Positions 19,022 through 28,378 of a DNA stretch of 64,000 nucleotides are shown here, one piece after another. Both the position numbers and the translations under genes were made by a program. The first letter of the stretch is position 1. Each line of letters starts with the position of its first letter. The notes under the pieces are model-generated. The model saw only the letters and a list, made by a program, of their open reading frames with translations, did not search any database and was not told where the DNA came from. Source of the stretch: Pseudomonas sp. B21_DOA (lineage in GTDB: Bacteria; Pseudomonadota; Gammaproteobacteria; Pseudomonadales; Pseudomonadaceae); NCBI GenBank assembly GCA_030544685.1, contig CP086683.1, positions 2,976,001 to 3,040,000 on the forward strand, read 5' to 3'.

Positions 19022-19420
19022 ATATCCGTTGCTTCGGGAGCTGCGGCTGGCGGTTTCGCCTGACGGCGACTTACTTTTTACAAGCGCCTAAAAAGTAAGC
19101 AAAAAACGCTAGCTCCTACGTTCGGCCCTCGCAGGCTCGGGTCCCTTCGCTCCGGGACTGATCCGGGCGCAGCGGCTACGGTTTGCTTCGCTGCACCTCC
19201 TTCCGCTGTGTCTGGCTGCGCCAGACGGTCGCTACGCTCCCACCCCCGGATCAATCCCTCCACTCAGCCTTCCGACGTCGCCGGTGGATCAAGATCAAAG
19301 CACTCGAGCTTGCGCTCATTGTTGAGTGGGGCGGCTTCGCCGCAGGCAGCTGCGCTGCTTTGCTTTTCTGCTTTTTGTGGGAGCGAGCCTGCTCGCGAAG
19401 GCGGCCTGACAGCCGACCAT
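19022..19420 (+). repeat. Long structured repeat, copy 1
   Basis: This matches copy 2 (60340-60735) closely over nearly its whole length; an inverted core copy 3 is at 60843-61106. Three hairpins can be read: 19056-19069 (TCGCC-TGAC-GGCGA), 19071-19098 (TTACTTTTT/AAAAAGTAA) and 19210-19226 (GTCTGGC-TGC-GCCAGAC). The arms vary between copies with pairing kept. Outer GATCCGGG and CCCGGATC can also pair. Open frames through it look spurious. The right part ends in a REP unit. Confidence 0.8.
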
Positions 19421-19444
19421 TATCCACCGGCCGGACTCAATCCC

Positions 19445-19700
19445 TGTGGGAGAGCACTCGAGCTAACGCTCATTGTTGAGTGGTGCGGCTTTGCCGCGGG
19501 CAGCTGCGCTGTTTTGCTTTTCTGTGGGAGCGAGCTTGCTCGCGAAGGCGGCCTGACAGCCGACCACTATCTACCGGCCGGACTCAATCCCTGTGGGAGC
19601 TGGCTTGCCAGCGATGGCGACCTCCAAGCCGACCAGTCCCTCACTGATGTACCCGATCCAAATGTGGGAGCGAGCCTGCTCGCGAAAGCTCCCTTCCAGA
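19445..19700. repeat. REP cluster with partial copy of the long repeat
   Basis: The tail of the long repeat (CACTCGAGCT..GTTGAGTGG..GGCAGCTGCGCTG) is repeated here, followed by REP units at about 19525-19545 and 19662-19690 and the spacer CCTGACAGCCGACCA. No gene is supported in 18897-20100 apart from these repeats and the DUF6124 leader. Confidence 0.7.
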
Positions 19701-19900
19701 CGACATCAAGCCACCTGCCTGTCAGAGGCAATCCCTGCAGTTAAACATCATCAAATTCCCACGTTTAAACTACACGACCCGTTACGCCATCCCGGCTACA
19801 ACTCCTTGCGCCATTGCCTACGCCTACGCCAGAATCCGCCGGCTTACGCGGCTATGAGGTTGGCTATATCGTTTCTCGGTCACTGACAAAAAGCAGTGAT

Positions 19901-20090
19901 CGGGTTTGGTAGCCCGTCTCTAAGCGTCATGACGCCATATGCAGTCTCTGTAGAGACTCGATTTATGGTGGCCATGCGTGGGGCTCCTTCGGGAGCGCCG
20001 GGTTTCCTGCTTAGACCGGTCTACCAACCTGCGTATGGTCGCCACCCTCGTTTGGTAGCGAGAGTGATGACTCCTCATTTTCTAAGTAGG
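19901..20090 (+). promoter_or_regulatory. Structured leader upstream of the DUF6124 gene
   Basis: Five hairpins can be read: CGGG-TTTGGTAG-CCCG (19901-19916), the palindrome GCGTCATGACGC (19924-19935), AGTCTCT-GT-AGAGACT (19943-19958), GCTCC-TTCG-GGAGC (19983-19996) and CTCG-TTTGGTAG-CGAG (20047-20062). The first and last share the same eight-base loop on different stems. CTACCAA at 20021-20027 is complementary to seven bases of that loop, so it could pair with either. A cis-acting RNA is inferred. Confidence 0.55.
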
Positions 20091-20100
20091 AGCTTCACCT

Positions 20101-20454
20101 ATGTTCAAAGTAACCCCCAACCCGCCAACCCCACACGACCGCGCACTAGACCCGCAAAAAATCCAGGAAGCCACCGACCGCGCCCTCGATTACTACCTCA
20201 AACCCGAAGACCTGGCAGCCCCGCCAAGTTCGCCGAAATATCGTCCCATCTATGTTGTCGACCCCACGCTGGATGACGAAACCCTGTTGGTCGAGGCCTG
20301 CGAGTCGCTTTCATACGCCCATGCCATGGCCGGTAACATCGCCAACTCAATCGGTGGCCCGGAACGCAAACCACTGCTGGCGCTGCAACAGGTGATCATG
20401 CTCAACGAACTGTTGGTCAATCGGCTGCTGGACAAGCTGAAGTTGCCTCAATAA
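20101..20454 (+). CDS. DUF6124-family protein
   Basis: This 117-aa cytosolic protein starts MFKVTPNPPT, the usual beginning of this Pseudomonas family, known earlier as DUF3077. The N-terminal third is proline-rich. The C-terminal half is helical (ETLLVEACESLSYAHAMAGN ... QQVIMLNELLVNRLLDKL). AGGAG upstream supports the ATG. The biochemical function is not known. The long structured leader before it suggests post-transcriptional control. Confidence 0.85.
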   Translation: MFKVTPNPPTPHDRALDPQKIQEATDRALDYYLKPEDLAAPPSSPKYRPIYVVDPTLDDETLLVEACESLSYAHAMAGNIANSIGGPERKPLLALQQVIMLNELLVNRLLDKLKLPQ

Positions 20455-20470
20455 TTTCATTGGCTGTTAT

Positions 20471-20580
20471 GGCCTCTTCGCGAGCAGGCTCGCTCCCACA
20501 GGGGATTGTCGTCGGGCACATATCTGTGATCCCACTACGTTCCAAAGTGGGAGCGAGCCCTGCTCGCGAAGGTGGTCTGC
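20471..20580. repeat. Inverted pair of REP elements
   Basis: CTTCGCGAGCAGGCTCGCTCC and its near-complement GGGAGCGAGCCCTGCTCGCG are separated by about 45 nt, directly after the DUF6124 gene. Confidence 0.8.
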
Positions 20581-20609
20581 CAAGCACTATCAATTTCAGA
20601 CACGCAATT

Positions 20610-20642
20610 AAAAAAACCGGAAGCTTTCGCTGCCCGGTTTTG
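20610..20642 (+). terminator. Terminator hairpin after the DUF6124 gene
   Basis: The stem AAAACCGG/CCGGTTTT is flanked by A-run and T-run, so it could act in both directions. It lies between the DUF6124 gene and the convergent toxin gene. Confidence 0.7.
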
Positions 20643-20748
20643 CAGTATCAAAGGATCGCAGCCTGCCACAGCCCCTACAGATCATCGGCATGGACGGTGC
20701 GCAGGTAGCGATCTTTCGCTTGTTGCCGGTCTCGATTAGCTCTTTGAG

Positions 20749-21168
20749 TCACAAATCATCCAGATCGGGAAAGATAATCCTGCCTAATGCCCAGGGTTCA
20801 ACGATTTCACAATGCACGGTGCGCAAAAATGACCCCCACTCGCTTCGGTTATGGGCATCCGGGCCGGTGATCGTCAGTAGCAAGTACTCATCCCGAAAAG
20901 AGTCATAGGCATAAATCAGCCAAAAGTCATTGTCAGCATCATTTACCAATGCTGTCCGGTAATACTGACGATTGATTTTTGCCCATCGAGCCTGCAGTGC
21001 CTGTGTACTGGCAAGGTGGATATGGTGCATGTCGTTCAGATCGAGTCGTTCATCCCGTCCGAAAATGGCAGGTAATTCATCGCAGATTTTGTAGTTGTAG
21101 AAGTGTGCAGCGAAGTTTTGCCAGTTATTGATTCGTTCAAAAAGTGCAGAGATTTTGATTGCTGGCAT
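20749..21168 (-). CDS. YafO-family toxin (mRNA interferase)
   Basis: This 139-aa protein resembles E. coli YafO, a ribosome-dependent mRNA endonuclease. The matching segments, in order, are FYNYKICDELPAIFGRD (YafO: YKRDGVLPDIFGRD), HHIHLAS, FWLIYAYDS and LLLTITGPDAHN. The ATG is 6 nt after the stop of the small upstream gene, the usual antitoxin-toxin order. This gene is AT-richer than its neighbours. Family assignment is by recalled motif order. Confidence 0.75.
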   Translation of the reverse strand: MPAIKISALFERINNWQNFAAHFYNYKICDELPAIFGRDERLDLNDMHHIHLASTQALQARWAKINRQYYRTALVNDADNDFWLIYAYDSFRDEYLLLTITGPDAHNRSEWGSFLRTVHCEIVEPWALGRIIFPDLDDL

Positions 21169-21174
21169 TCAGGC

Positions 21175-21321
21175 CTACTTTGTGATCGGTAGCCTGCCAG
21201 TGATCACAAATTTATCGAACACTTTCTGCCCATCACGCGCGGCTTGCCGAACATCGAGGAATGTCAGTTCTTCACGAACTTCCTTTTTGCTGGGTTTGTC
21301 GGTTTTTCGGGTGGTGGCCAT
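21175..21321 (-). CDS. Putative antitoxin partner of the YafO-like toxin
   Basis: This 48-aa protein starts at MATTRKTDKPSKKEV; CGGAGG nine bases before this ATG decides the start over one nine codons upstream. It is Lys/Arg-rich and has helical character (VREELTFLDVRQAARDGQKVF). I do not recognise its family, and it is much shorter than YafN. The role is inferred from its position directly before the toxin. Confidence 0.6.
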   Translation of the reverse strand: MATTRKTDKPSKKEVREELTFLDVRQAARDGQKVFDKFVITGRLPITK

Positions 21322-21482
21322 CGGAGCCTCCGAAGGATGTGTATTCATGCTGACCAGCTTATGTGAATAAGTTTTGACCGGCAAACAATAGAACCTGGCC
21401 TCAACGAGCACCAGTCGGCTCATTCTGGGCGAGTTGTAGGCAGTGTCTGCATTGCTTGAGGGAGATCGACTTCGGCAGAGAA

Positions 21483-21590
21483 GGCCTCTTCGCGAGCAGG
21501 CTCGCTCCAGGGGATTGTCGTCGGACACAAAACTGTGGTCCCGAGCAGTTCCAATGTGGGAGCGAGCCTGCTCGCGAAAGCGGCCTGCCA
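21483..21590. repeat. Inverted pair of REP elements
   Basis: CTTCGCGAGCAGGCTCGCTCC and its complement are about 50 nt apart. The layout and spacer (ATTGTCGTCGG-CACA) are close to the pair at 20471-20580, so the two pairs bracket the toxin-antitoxin genes. Confidence 0.8.
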
Positions 21591-21615
21591 AACAACATCT
21601 GTTTCAGACAAACAA

Positions 21616-21651
21616 CAAAAAACCCGGAAGCTCACGCCATCCGGGTTTTTT
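21616..21651 (-). terminator. Rho-independent terminator of the chemoreceptor gene
   Basis: The stem AAAAACCCGG/CCGGGTTTTT has a T-run on the minus strand, about 17 nt downstream of the chemoreceptor stop codon. Confidence 0.85.
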
Positions 21652-21667
21652 GTGATCGCCAGTTCAA

Positions 21668-23233
21668 TCAGCGGTTAAACCGTTCCACCAACGAATACTG
21701 CGTGTTGGCCGTCTTCGTCAGCTCTTCGCTCAGCAACGCCGAGTTGTGCGCTTGCTCGGACGTCTGATCCGCCAGTTCCGAAATATTGCTGATGTTGCGG
21801 CTAATCTCCTCAGCCACGGCACTTTGCTCTTCCGTCGCGGCGGCGATCTGGGTGGTCATGTCGGTAATGTTGGCCACTGCTTCGCTGATGCCGACCAGTG
21901 CCTGATCCGCTTCCAGCACCCGCGCCACGCCTTCTTCGGCCTGGCGATGCCCGGCTTCCATGGTTTGCACGGCGCTGGAGGCGGTCTGTTGCAACTTGGC
22001 GATCAGGGCATGAATCTGCCCGGTCGATTCGCTGGTGCGTTGTGCCAGTTGGCGGACTTCGTCAGCCACGACCGCAAAACCTCGGCCCATTTCGCCGGCA
22101 CGTGCAGCCTCGATGGCGGCGTTGAGGGCGAGCAGGTTGGTCTGGTCGGCGATGCCTTTGATCACGTCGACCACCCCGCCGATTTCGTCGCTGTCCTTGG
22201 CCAGTTGCGTCACGGTCAGGCCGGTTTCGCCGACGACCACTGACAGGCGCTGAATCGCTTCGCGGGTTTCCCCGGCGATGTCGCGGCCGCGGCCGGTCAG
22301 GCGGTTGGCTTCCTGGGTGGCGTCAGCAGTGCGCTGTACGTGGCTGGCGACTTCCTGGGTGGTGGCGGCCATCTGGTTGACGGCGGTGGCAACCTGTTCG
22401 GTTTCCACGCGCTGGCGTTCCAGGCCGGTCGAGCTGTTGTGCGCCAGGGCGTCGGACTGCTTGGCCTGATCGGTCAGGTGTTCGGCGGTGTCCTGCAGGC
22501 GAGTCAGGCAGGTTTTCAGGCGCGCTTCCTGACTGAGGATCGACATCTCCAGACGCGCCTGCGCGCCACGGCTGTCGGTGTACATCTGCGCGATCAGCGG
22601 ATCGGAGGTGGTCTGTTCGGCCAGGCGCAGCAGGCGCTTGAGCCCGCGTTGCTGCCATTGCAGGCCCATCAGGCCCAGCGGCACCGACAGCGCGGCGGCG
22701 AGGGCAAAGCCCCATTGCGAGTTCAGCGTCGCGCCGATCATGAAGCTCAGCTGGCTGACCAGAATGAACGGCAGCCAATCCTGCAGGATCGGTAGCCATT
22801 TGTCCGTCGAAGGAATCGCCGACTTGCCCTGGTTGATGCGTTGGTAAAGCGCTTCGGCGCGACGGATCTGTTCGGCGGTGGGCTTGACGCGCACCGACTC
22901 GTAACCGACCACCTGGCTGCCATCAAACACCGGCGTGACGTAGGCGTTAACCCAATAGTGGTCACCGGATTTGCAGCGATTCTTGACGATGCCCATCCAT
23001 GGCAAGCCTTGTTTCAATGTGCCCCACATGTGCGAGAACACCGCCGACGGCACGTCAGGGTGACGGACCAGATTGTGCGGCGCCCGGATCAGTTCCTCCC
23101 GCGAAAACCCGCTGATTTCAACGAACGCGTCGTTGCAGTAGGTGATCACGCCCTTGGCATCGGTGGTGGAAATCAACCGTTGCTGAGCTGGAAAGGTCCG
23201 CTCGCGTTGTGTAATGGGCTGGTTGTTACGCAT
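21668..23233 (-). CDS. aer: Aer-like PAS-domain chemotaxis receptor
   Basis: This 521-aa methyl-accepting-type protein likely senses redox or oxygen through an N-terminal PAS domain with FAD (about residues 15-120, with [13 protein letters not shown] and [13 protein letters not shown]). One hydrophobic region at 150-195 anchors it in the membrane. The signalling domain (about 240-520) contains the conserved hairpin tip [18 protein letters not shown]. There is no large periplasmic domain, as in E. coli Aer. It would connect oxygen or energy taxis to CheA/CheW encoded elsewhere. Confidence 0.9.
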   Translation of the reverse strand: MRNNQPITQRERTFPAQQRLISTTDAKGVITYCNDAFVEISGFSREELIRAPHNLVRHPDVPSAVFSHMWGTLKQGLPWMGIVKNRCKSGDHYWVNAYVTPVFDGSQVVGYESVRVKPTAEQIRRAEALYQRINQGKSAIPSTDKWLPILQDWLPFILVSQLSFMIGATLNSQWGFALAAALSVPLGLMGLQWQQRGLKRLLRLAEQTTSDPLIAQMYTDSRGAQARLEMSILSQEARLKTCLTRLQDTAEHLTDQAKQSDALAHNSSTGLERQRVETEQVATAVNQMAATTQEVASHVQRTADATQEANRLTGRGRDIAGETREAIQRLSVVVGETGLTVTQLAKDSDEIGGVVDVIKGIADQTNLLALNAAIEAARAGEMGRGFAVVADEVRQLAQRTSESTGQIHALIAKLQQTASSAVQTMEAGHRQAEEGVARVLEADQALVGISEAVANITDMTTQIAAATEEQSAVAEEISRNISNISELADQTSEQAHNSALLSEELTKTANTQYSLVERFNR

Positions 23234-23333
23234 GGTTTTTCAATCCGCAAGGCTTTGAAAGGTTGTCGGCGCTGACAGGTTTTTATTGAAGTTTTTTCAA
23301 ATTCAGGGACGCCGTCGCAAAACCGCGCTTGCG

Positions 23334-24125
23334 TCAACTGGCCAGCATCGGATAGGTGAACAGGCCAAAGTGCAACAGATTCAGGCCGAAATGCGTGGCG
23401 ATCGCCGCGCCCAGTCCGCCGAAACGATAGGCCAGACCATAGCCGACCCCGGCCACTCCTGCCAGCAACACCCAAGTCCAGCCGGCACCGGCATGCACCA
23501 GACCAAACAGCAGCGACGCCGACAGCAGCGCAAGGTTATCGCCGTAGGGCAGATGTTTAAGGCGACGGCTGAGTCCGCCCTGTATATAACCGCGAAACAG
23601 CGCTTCCTCGACCAGCGTCACCAGCAGCAGATTGTTCAGCACCCACAGCCAGGCCTGATCCGGCCACTTCGGCGCCCAGGCGATGACGCCCAGCAACAGC
23701 GCGCCGCCGAGGGCGAGAATCGCGCACAACGTAAGGGCGAGGGCGGTGGCATAAACAGTCAGGCGCAACGAACGCCGAGCGACGATCCACGGACAGACCA
23801 GCAGCAGCCAGAAGCCCACCAGCGGTTTGTCGAGGTTGAGGTACATCGCAAACGGCACGGCGTTGTCAGTGAAGCGTTGCGGGTTGATCGTGCGTCCGTT
23901 GGCGAAGCCCGGTAACCAGTGCAGCGCAAGTGCCACGGCCAAAACAATGAACAGGCCATGGCCAAGCCAGCGCGCAAACGGTACTTGTTGCTGGCGCACG
24001 GCGAACGCGGCGAACAGCAAAAGCCCCACGGAGATCAATGCCAGCCAACCGAGTTGGCCATAGCTCAGGGCCAATCCGTAACCGAGGCCGAGCAGCGCGA
24101 GATAAAGCCAGGGCAGCGCCTTCAT
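23334..24125 (-). CDS. CPBP-family intramembrane protease
   Basis: This 263-aa membrane protein has about eight hydrophobic segments. The three CPBP (Abi/CAAX-protease-like) motifs are present: EEALFRG near residue 180, FGLVHAG and ATHFGLN. The start at MKALPWLYLAL was taken; 71 codons upstream in frame include REP sequence and are rejected. Substrate unknown. Confidence 0.88.
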   Translation of the reverse strand: MKALPWLYLALLGLGYGLALSYGQLGWLALISVGLLLFAAFAVRQQQVPFARWLGHGLFIVLAVALALHWLPGFANGRTINPQRFTDNAVPFAMYLNLDKPLVGFWLLLVCPWIVARRSLRLTVYATALALTLCAILALGGALLLGVIAWAPKWPDQAWLWVLNNLLLVTLVEEALFRGYIQGGLSRRLKHLPYGDNLALLSASLLFGLVHAGAGWTWVLLAGVAGVGYGLAYRFGGLGAAIATHFGLNLLHFGLFTYPMLAS

Positions 24126-24248
24126 CGAAAGTCCTTGTGCGAGATTTCTGGGAAGGGGCTTTCTACACGGGCGAGGGAGGTGGGACAAGTAAAGGTGTGG
24201 CGACAAACCGGGACAACGTAACGCTGGATAGTCATATACGGAACCTAA

Positions 24249-24340
24249 TGTGGGAGCGGGCTTGCTCGCGAATGGGGTGTCACCGATACAGAACAGGTGA
24301 CTGACACAGCGCATTCGCGAGCAAGCCCGCTCCCACATTG
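24249..24340. repeat. Inverted pair of REP elements
   Basis: TGTGGGAGCGGGCTTGCTCGCGAAT and its exact complement face each other across about 45 nt, between the CPBP and isonitrile hydratase genes. Confidence 0.85.
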
Positions 24341-24375
24341 GATCATTTCAGTCAGAAATCGGTGGGCGTTCGGTA

Positions 24376-25061
24376 TCAGCGCAGGCCCAGTTTCGCCGCC
24401 GCGCGCTCGGTAATTTCGGTGCGCAGTTTCAACGAAGGCGCCGCGCGCAACCGTGCTTCATCGACCACCGCAGTCGGCGCCACGTCCGGGCTGCCGGCAT
24501 TGAACGGCGGGGCCGGGGCATATTCCAGTTGCAACTGCACCAGTTGCGCCGTGTCGGCATCGACCAGTTCCGCCGCCAGCACCAAAGCGAAATCGATGCC
24601 AGCGGTAATTCCGCCACCGGTAAACAGATTGCCGTCGCGTACCACCCGATCCTTCACCGCAATCGCCCCCAGCGTCGGCAGCAACTCGTGATATGCCCAA
24701 TGCGTGGTCGCGCGCTTGCCCTGCAGCAGGCCAGCCGCGCCGAGCACCAGCGAGCCGGTGCACACCGAGGTCACGTAACGTGCCTGCGCGGCCTGGCGTT
24801 TGATGAAATCCAGCGTCTGCTGATCTTCCATCAGGGCCCGACGCCACTGCCGCCGGGCACGCAGATTACGTCCAGATCCGGGCAATCCTCAAAGGTCGTA
24901 GTCGGTTTCAGCAGCAGGCCGGTGCTGGCCGTCACCGGCATCAGGTCCTTCCAGATCAGGTGCACCTGCACGCCGGGCAACGAGGCGAGTACGTCGTAAG
25001 GGCCGGTCAGGTCGAGTTGCTGAACCTGCGGGAATAACAGAAAACCGATCTGCAGCGTCAT
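24376..25061 (-). CDS. inhA: Isonitrile hydratase (DJ-1/PfpI family), frameshifted
   Basis: This enzyme adds water to isonitriles to give N-substituted formamides. The start at MTLQIGFLLFP and one restored base give 228 aa, the length of P. putida InhA as I remember it. The frame breaks at G3 24834-24836; one more G gives GGSGVGPLMEDQQTLDFI. The nucleophile elbow VTSVCTGSLVLGAAG carries the catalytic Cys, and GGGITAGIDFAL follows. It is divergent from a GlxA-type regulator. Confidence 0.88.
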
Positions 25062-25150
25062 CGTTCTTGCTCCGTTGAAAGAAGTGGACGACTGCACTGT
25101 AGGCGCGTAGGTTCTGGCGCATACGCCAATCACCCCACGAATTACGCCAA

Positions 25151-26134
25151 ATGCCTAAAGCCATTCACGTCCTCGCGTTCGCCAACATGCAGATTCTTGA
25201 TGTCACCGGACCGCTGCAGGTGTTCGCCTCGGCCAACGATCTGGCCCGCCAGCGCGGTTTGCCGATGCCCTATGCGCCGAGCGTGATCGCCAGTGGCGGC
25301 GGGGCGGTGATGTCATCGGCGGGGTTGGCGGTGCTCGCCGAACCCTTGCCACAAACGCCCAGCGACACCTTGATCATCGCCGGCGGCTGGGGCATTTATC
25401 CTGCCGCCGAAGACCCGCAATTGGTCGACTGGGTGCGCGAGCACGGCTCTCATTGCCGGCGCGTGGCTTCGGTGTGCACCGGGGCCTTTCTGCTCGCGGC
25501 CAGCGGCTGGCTCGATGGCCGCCGCGTGGTGACGCACTGGACGCGTTGCGAGCAACTGGCCGCGCAACATCCCAATCTGCACGTGGAAGCCAATCCGATT
25601 TTCATCAACGATGGCCCGGTGTGGACGTCCGCCGGGGTCACGGCAGGCATCGATCTGGCGTTGGCCATGGTCGAAGAAGACCTCGGCCGCGATATCGCCC
25701 TCGACGTCGCCCGGCACTTGGTCGTTTTCCTGAAACGCCCGGGCGGACAGTCGCAGTTCAGCGTGACGCTGTCGCTGCAGCAACAGGGCAACCGCTTCGA
25801 TGAACTGCACGCCTGGATCGCCGAAAACCTGACCTGCGACCTCGGCATCCCGACCCTCGCCGAACAGGCCGGCATGAGCGAACGCAGTTTTATCCGCCAC
25901 TACCGCGCCGACACCGGCCAGACCCCGGCGCGGGCGATCGAATTGATCCGCGTGGAAACCGCTCGACGACTGCTCAGCGATACCGGCCTGCCGGTGAAAC
26001 GCATCGCCGCCAATTGCGGCTTTGGCAGCGAAGAGACGCTGCGGCGCAGTTTTCTGCGAGCGATTGGCGTGACGCCGCAGGCTTATCGGGAGCGGTTTTC
26101 GGTCAGCGTTGCAGCAGATCCAGTATCGCCTTGA
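25151..26134 (+). CDS. GlxA-type transcriptional regulator (DJ-1/PfpI plus AraC domains)
   Basis: This 327-aa protein has an N-terminal PfpI-like domain (about 1-190, with ASVCTGAFLLAASG and TSAGVTAGIDLAL) and a C-terminal AraC DNA-binding domain (about 215-315, with two helix-turn-helix units; the second includes GFGSEETLRRSF). The N-terminal domain is likely a ligand sensor. It is divergent from inhA with an 89-nt gap, so it is a good candidate regulator of inhA. Its end overlaps the convergent hydrolase gene by 32 nt. Confidence 0.9.
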   Translation: MPKAIHVLAFANMQILDVTGPLQVFASANDLARQRGLPMPYAPSVIASGGGAVMSSAGLAVLAEPLPQTPSDTLIIAGGWGIYPAAEDPQLVDWVREHGSHCRRVASVCTGAFLLAASGWLDGRRVVTHWTRCEQLAAQHPNLHVEANPIFINDGPVWTSAGVTAGIDLALAMVEEDLGRDIALDVARHLVVFLKRPGGQSQFSVTLSLQQQGNRFDELHAWIAENLTCDLGIPTLAEQAGMSERSFIRHYRADTGQTPARAIELIRVETARRLLSDTGLPVKRIAANCGFGSEETLRRSFLRAIGVTPQAYRERFSVSVAADPVSP

Positions 26135-26989
26135 GGGTTTCCTGGGGCGCTTCTTCGGGAATGTTGTGGCCGACACCCGCCAGCACGCGCCGCTCATAGA
26201 AGCCGCTGAAATGTTCGGCATCTTCATCAATCAGCGAAGGCGGGCCGACGCCATCATCGGCGCCGCACAGCGAAATGCTCGGCACGCTGATCACCGGCTG
26301 TGTGGCCAGCGCTTCTTCCATCCACTCCAGGGCTGGATCGCCCGGGGCGTAGCCGAAGCGATGCCGATAGGAATGAATCACCACGTCGACAAAGTCAGGA
26401 TTATCAAAAGCGCCAGCGGTCAGCGGATAGCGTTCGTCCTTTCGCGCCCATGTCGGCGACCACAGCCGCCAGAGTAACTGACACAACTCCCGGCGATTCT
26501 GCTTAAGGCCCTCGACGCCACGGGGCGTGTGGAAGTAGTACTGATACCAGAGCCGATGCTCGTCTTCGGGGTCCAACGGCTGTTTCGCATGGGCGATGTC
26601 CTGCACGAGGTAGCCGTCGCCGCTGACCAGCCCGCGCACTCGCGCCGGAAACAGCGCCGCGACAACACACGCCGCCCGACCGCCCCAGTCATAACCGCAA
26701 AGCGTGGCCCGTTCGATGCCCAGCGCATCCATCAGATCGAGCAAGTCCTGCGCCATCGCAGCTTGCTGACCGGAGCGCAGGGTTTGCGCACTGTTGAACC
26801 GGGTCGGCCCGTACCCGCGCAAGTACGGCACGATGACGCGGTAGCCTTGCGCGGCCAGCGCCGGGGCGACTTCGTCGAAGGCGCGCGGGGAATAGGGAAG
26901 CCGTGGAGCAGAATCACTGCGGGGCCGCTGGCAGGGCCATGCTGTTCGTAGGCGATGATCAGAAAAGGGGTAAGGACTGACTGAATCAT
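26103..26989 (-). CDS. Alpha/beta hydrolase (epoxide-hydrolase or dehalogenase type), frameshifted
   Basis: The restored protein is 295 aa and starts MIQSVLTPFLIIAYEQHG. The frame breaks at G3 26895-26897; one more base gives LLHGFPYSPRAFDEVAP, the usual HGFP oxyanion motif. GYDWGGRAA holds the Asp nucleophile typical of epoxide hydrolases and haloalkane dehalogenases, and GVGHNIPEEAPQE the catalytic His. Substrate unknown. Confidence 0.85.
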
Positions 26990-27079
26990 GACTGACAACT
27001 CCGTGCAAACGTCTTCCAAACCGTAGACCATCGGATAGACTGCGCAGCTCATTCTGTCGACTGGCTTCAAGGACGATAC

Positions 27080-27709
27080 ATGTCATTCAAAACGCTGCTT
27101 GTTGTGTTGGGACTCGTCGTGATGCTGACCGGTTGCGCATCGCCACCGGCACTGCCGGACACCCCGCAGCGCCGTGAACTGATGGAACGCATGTTTGCCA
27201 AGTCGACGATCATGCTGTCCTTCAAGGAGTTGGACGCGCGATCCGCCGCCGTGCCGGGCGAACCGCAACGCCAGCTCAGCGCCGATGAGGCATTGGCCCG
27301 ACACAAGAAACAAATGAATGTCGACCTGCCGGCGGCGTACTGGGAGCAGCGCCGGGCAAACCTCGCGCAACTTATCGATGCCAGAGCAAAAGGTGAAGCC
27401 ATCGGTCTGGCGGCATACAAGCAAAAGTACTTCGAGCAACTGTCCCAGGCGCCGACGCCAATGCTCGCGGCGCTGGCCAATGCGCCGAGGATGGACGCGC
27501 TGGCAGAGTTTCCATTGGTGCTGCCCAATGATCATCAGCTCAGTTACTTCTACCTGATGACCGTTGCGGATGAAACGTTTTGGGAAATCGAGCAGTTCTA
27601 CCAGCACATGGCCGATCTGGACGCCCAGTACGGCGTCTGTGCCCTGTACCCGGATTGCTACCGCCCGGACTTCCGCACGGCTAAGCCTCAAGCTCCGCGA
27701 TCTGATTGA
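27080..27709 (+). CDS. Predicted lipoprotein of unknown function
   Basis: This 209-aa protein has a lipoprotein signal peptide: hydrophobic TLLVVLGLVVMLTG followed by the lipobox LTGC (Cys about residue 18). The mature part is helical and hydrophilic with no recognised domain. A Cys pair near the C-terminus (CALYPDC) may form a disulfide. It is convergent with the next gene, overlapping it by 29 nt. Confidence 0.8.
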   Translation: MSFKTLLVVLGLVVMLTGCASPPALPDTPQRRELMERMFAKSTIMLSFKELDARSAAVPGEPQRQLSADEALARHKKQMNVDLPAAYWEQRRANLAQLIDARAKGEAIGLAAYKQKYFEQLSQAPTPMLAALANAPRMDALAEFPLVLPNDHQLSYFYLMTVADETFWEIEQFYQHMADLDAQYGVCALYPDCYRPDFRTAKPQAPRSD

Positions 27710-28069
27710 AATATTTCGCCCGATCCGGCGTAAACGTCACCTTCATCTTCGTCCGCGAGCACGTCAGCGCGCGCTCCTGCGCCAGATCAATATCCAGATC
27801 CTCGCCGCGCAGACCCTGCCACTGCGCCAGATATTTCAGCGAGCCGTACTTCTCGTTTTTCTTCAGGCTGCGACTGACGCCGCCCTTCCAGCCGAGCACC
27901 GGCAGTTCTCCGGAGAGGCATTTCAACGCGAGGTCGGGAAAGCGTTCGGCGCGCTGGCGGCCGATTTCCCAGCATTTGATCAGGCCTTGGTCGGCGGCTT
28001 CCCAGAGCTGGGTGCGGCTCAGCCCGGTGCGAAGGGGGAGTCGATGCTGCGCTGGATGTGGTGAGGCAT
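27681..28069 (-). CDS. Conserved hypothetical protein, frameshifted
   Basis: The restored protein is 129 aa and runs from MPHHIQRSIDSPFAPG through LSRTQLWEAADQGLIKCWEI to FNQIAELEA. The frame breaks at C3 28023-28025 (plus strand); one more base joins APG to LSRTQLW. No known domain was recognised. It is charged, without signal or membrane segment, and contains KKNEKYGSLKYLAQW. Confidence comes from the clean join of two frames. Confidence 0.6.
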
Positions 28070-28378
28070 TCCGCTTCCTTGAATTCGGGGTGGCTGGACA
28101 GCTCCGCTGTGCCCGTTGCGTTGGATGGTAGGTGCGGATGTAACGGCTGGCAACAAGGTATTTCGGCGTGTAAGCGCACGTTGCGCGAGGCGTTTCAACG
28201 TGACGTGAGTGGTTTTTGCAGGTGCGGTTTTTTCACAGACTGTCGCCAGACGTAACCGGCGTAAGGGTTTGACAGCGGATACGGGCCTGAACCAGTTATC
28301 TGGCATGCAGGCCCATTGTGGAAAAATACCTGTCGATCAGGGATCAGTCTGACAGGCGCTGGCGAAAAAGCTCAGCGC
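28070..28378. other. Intergenic region without recognised features
   Basis: About 310 nt between the hypothetical gene and the glycoside hydrolase. I see no gene, REP unit or clear terminator in it. Confidence 0.6.

Noticed and set aside
19078..19263. Small frames in the long repeat (also at 60398-60583)
   Set aside because: They recur in each repeat copy with changes that follow hairpin pairing rather than codons, so they are not genes.
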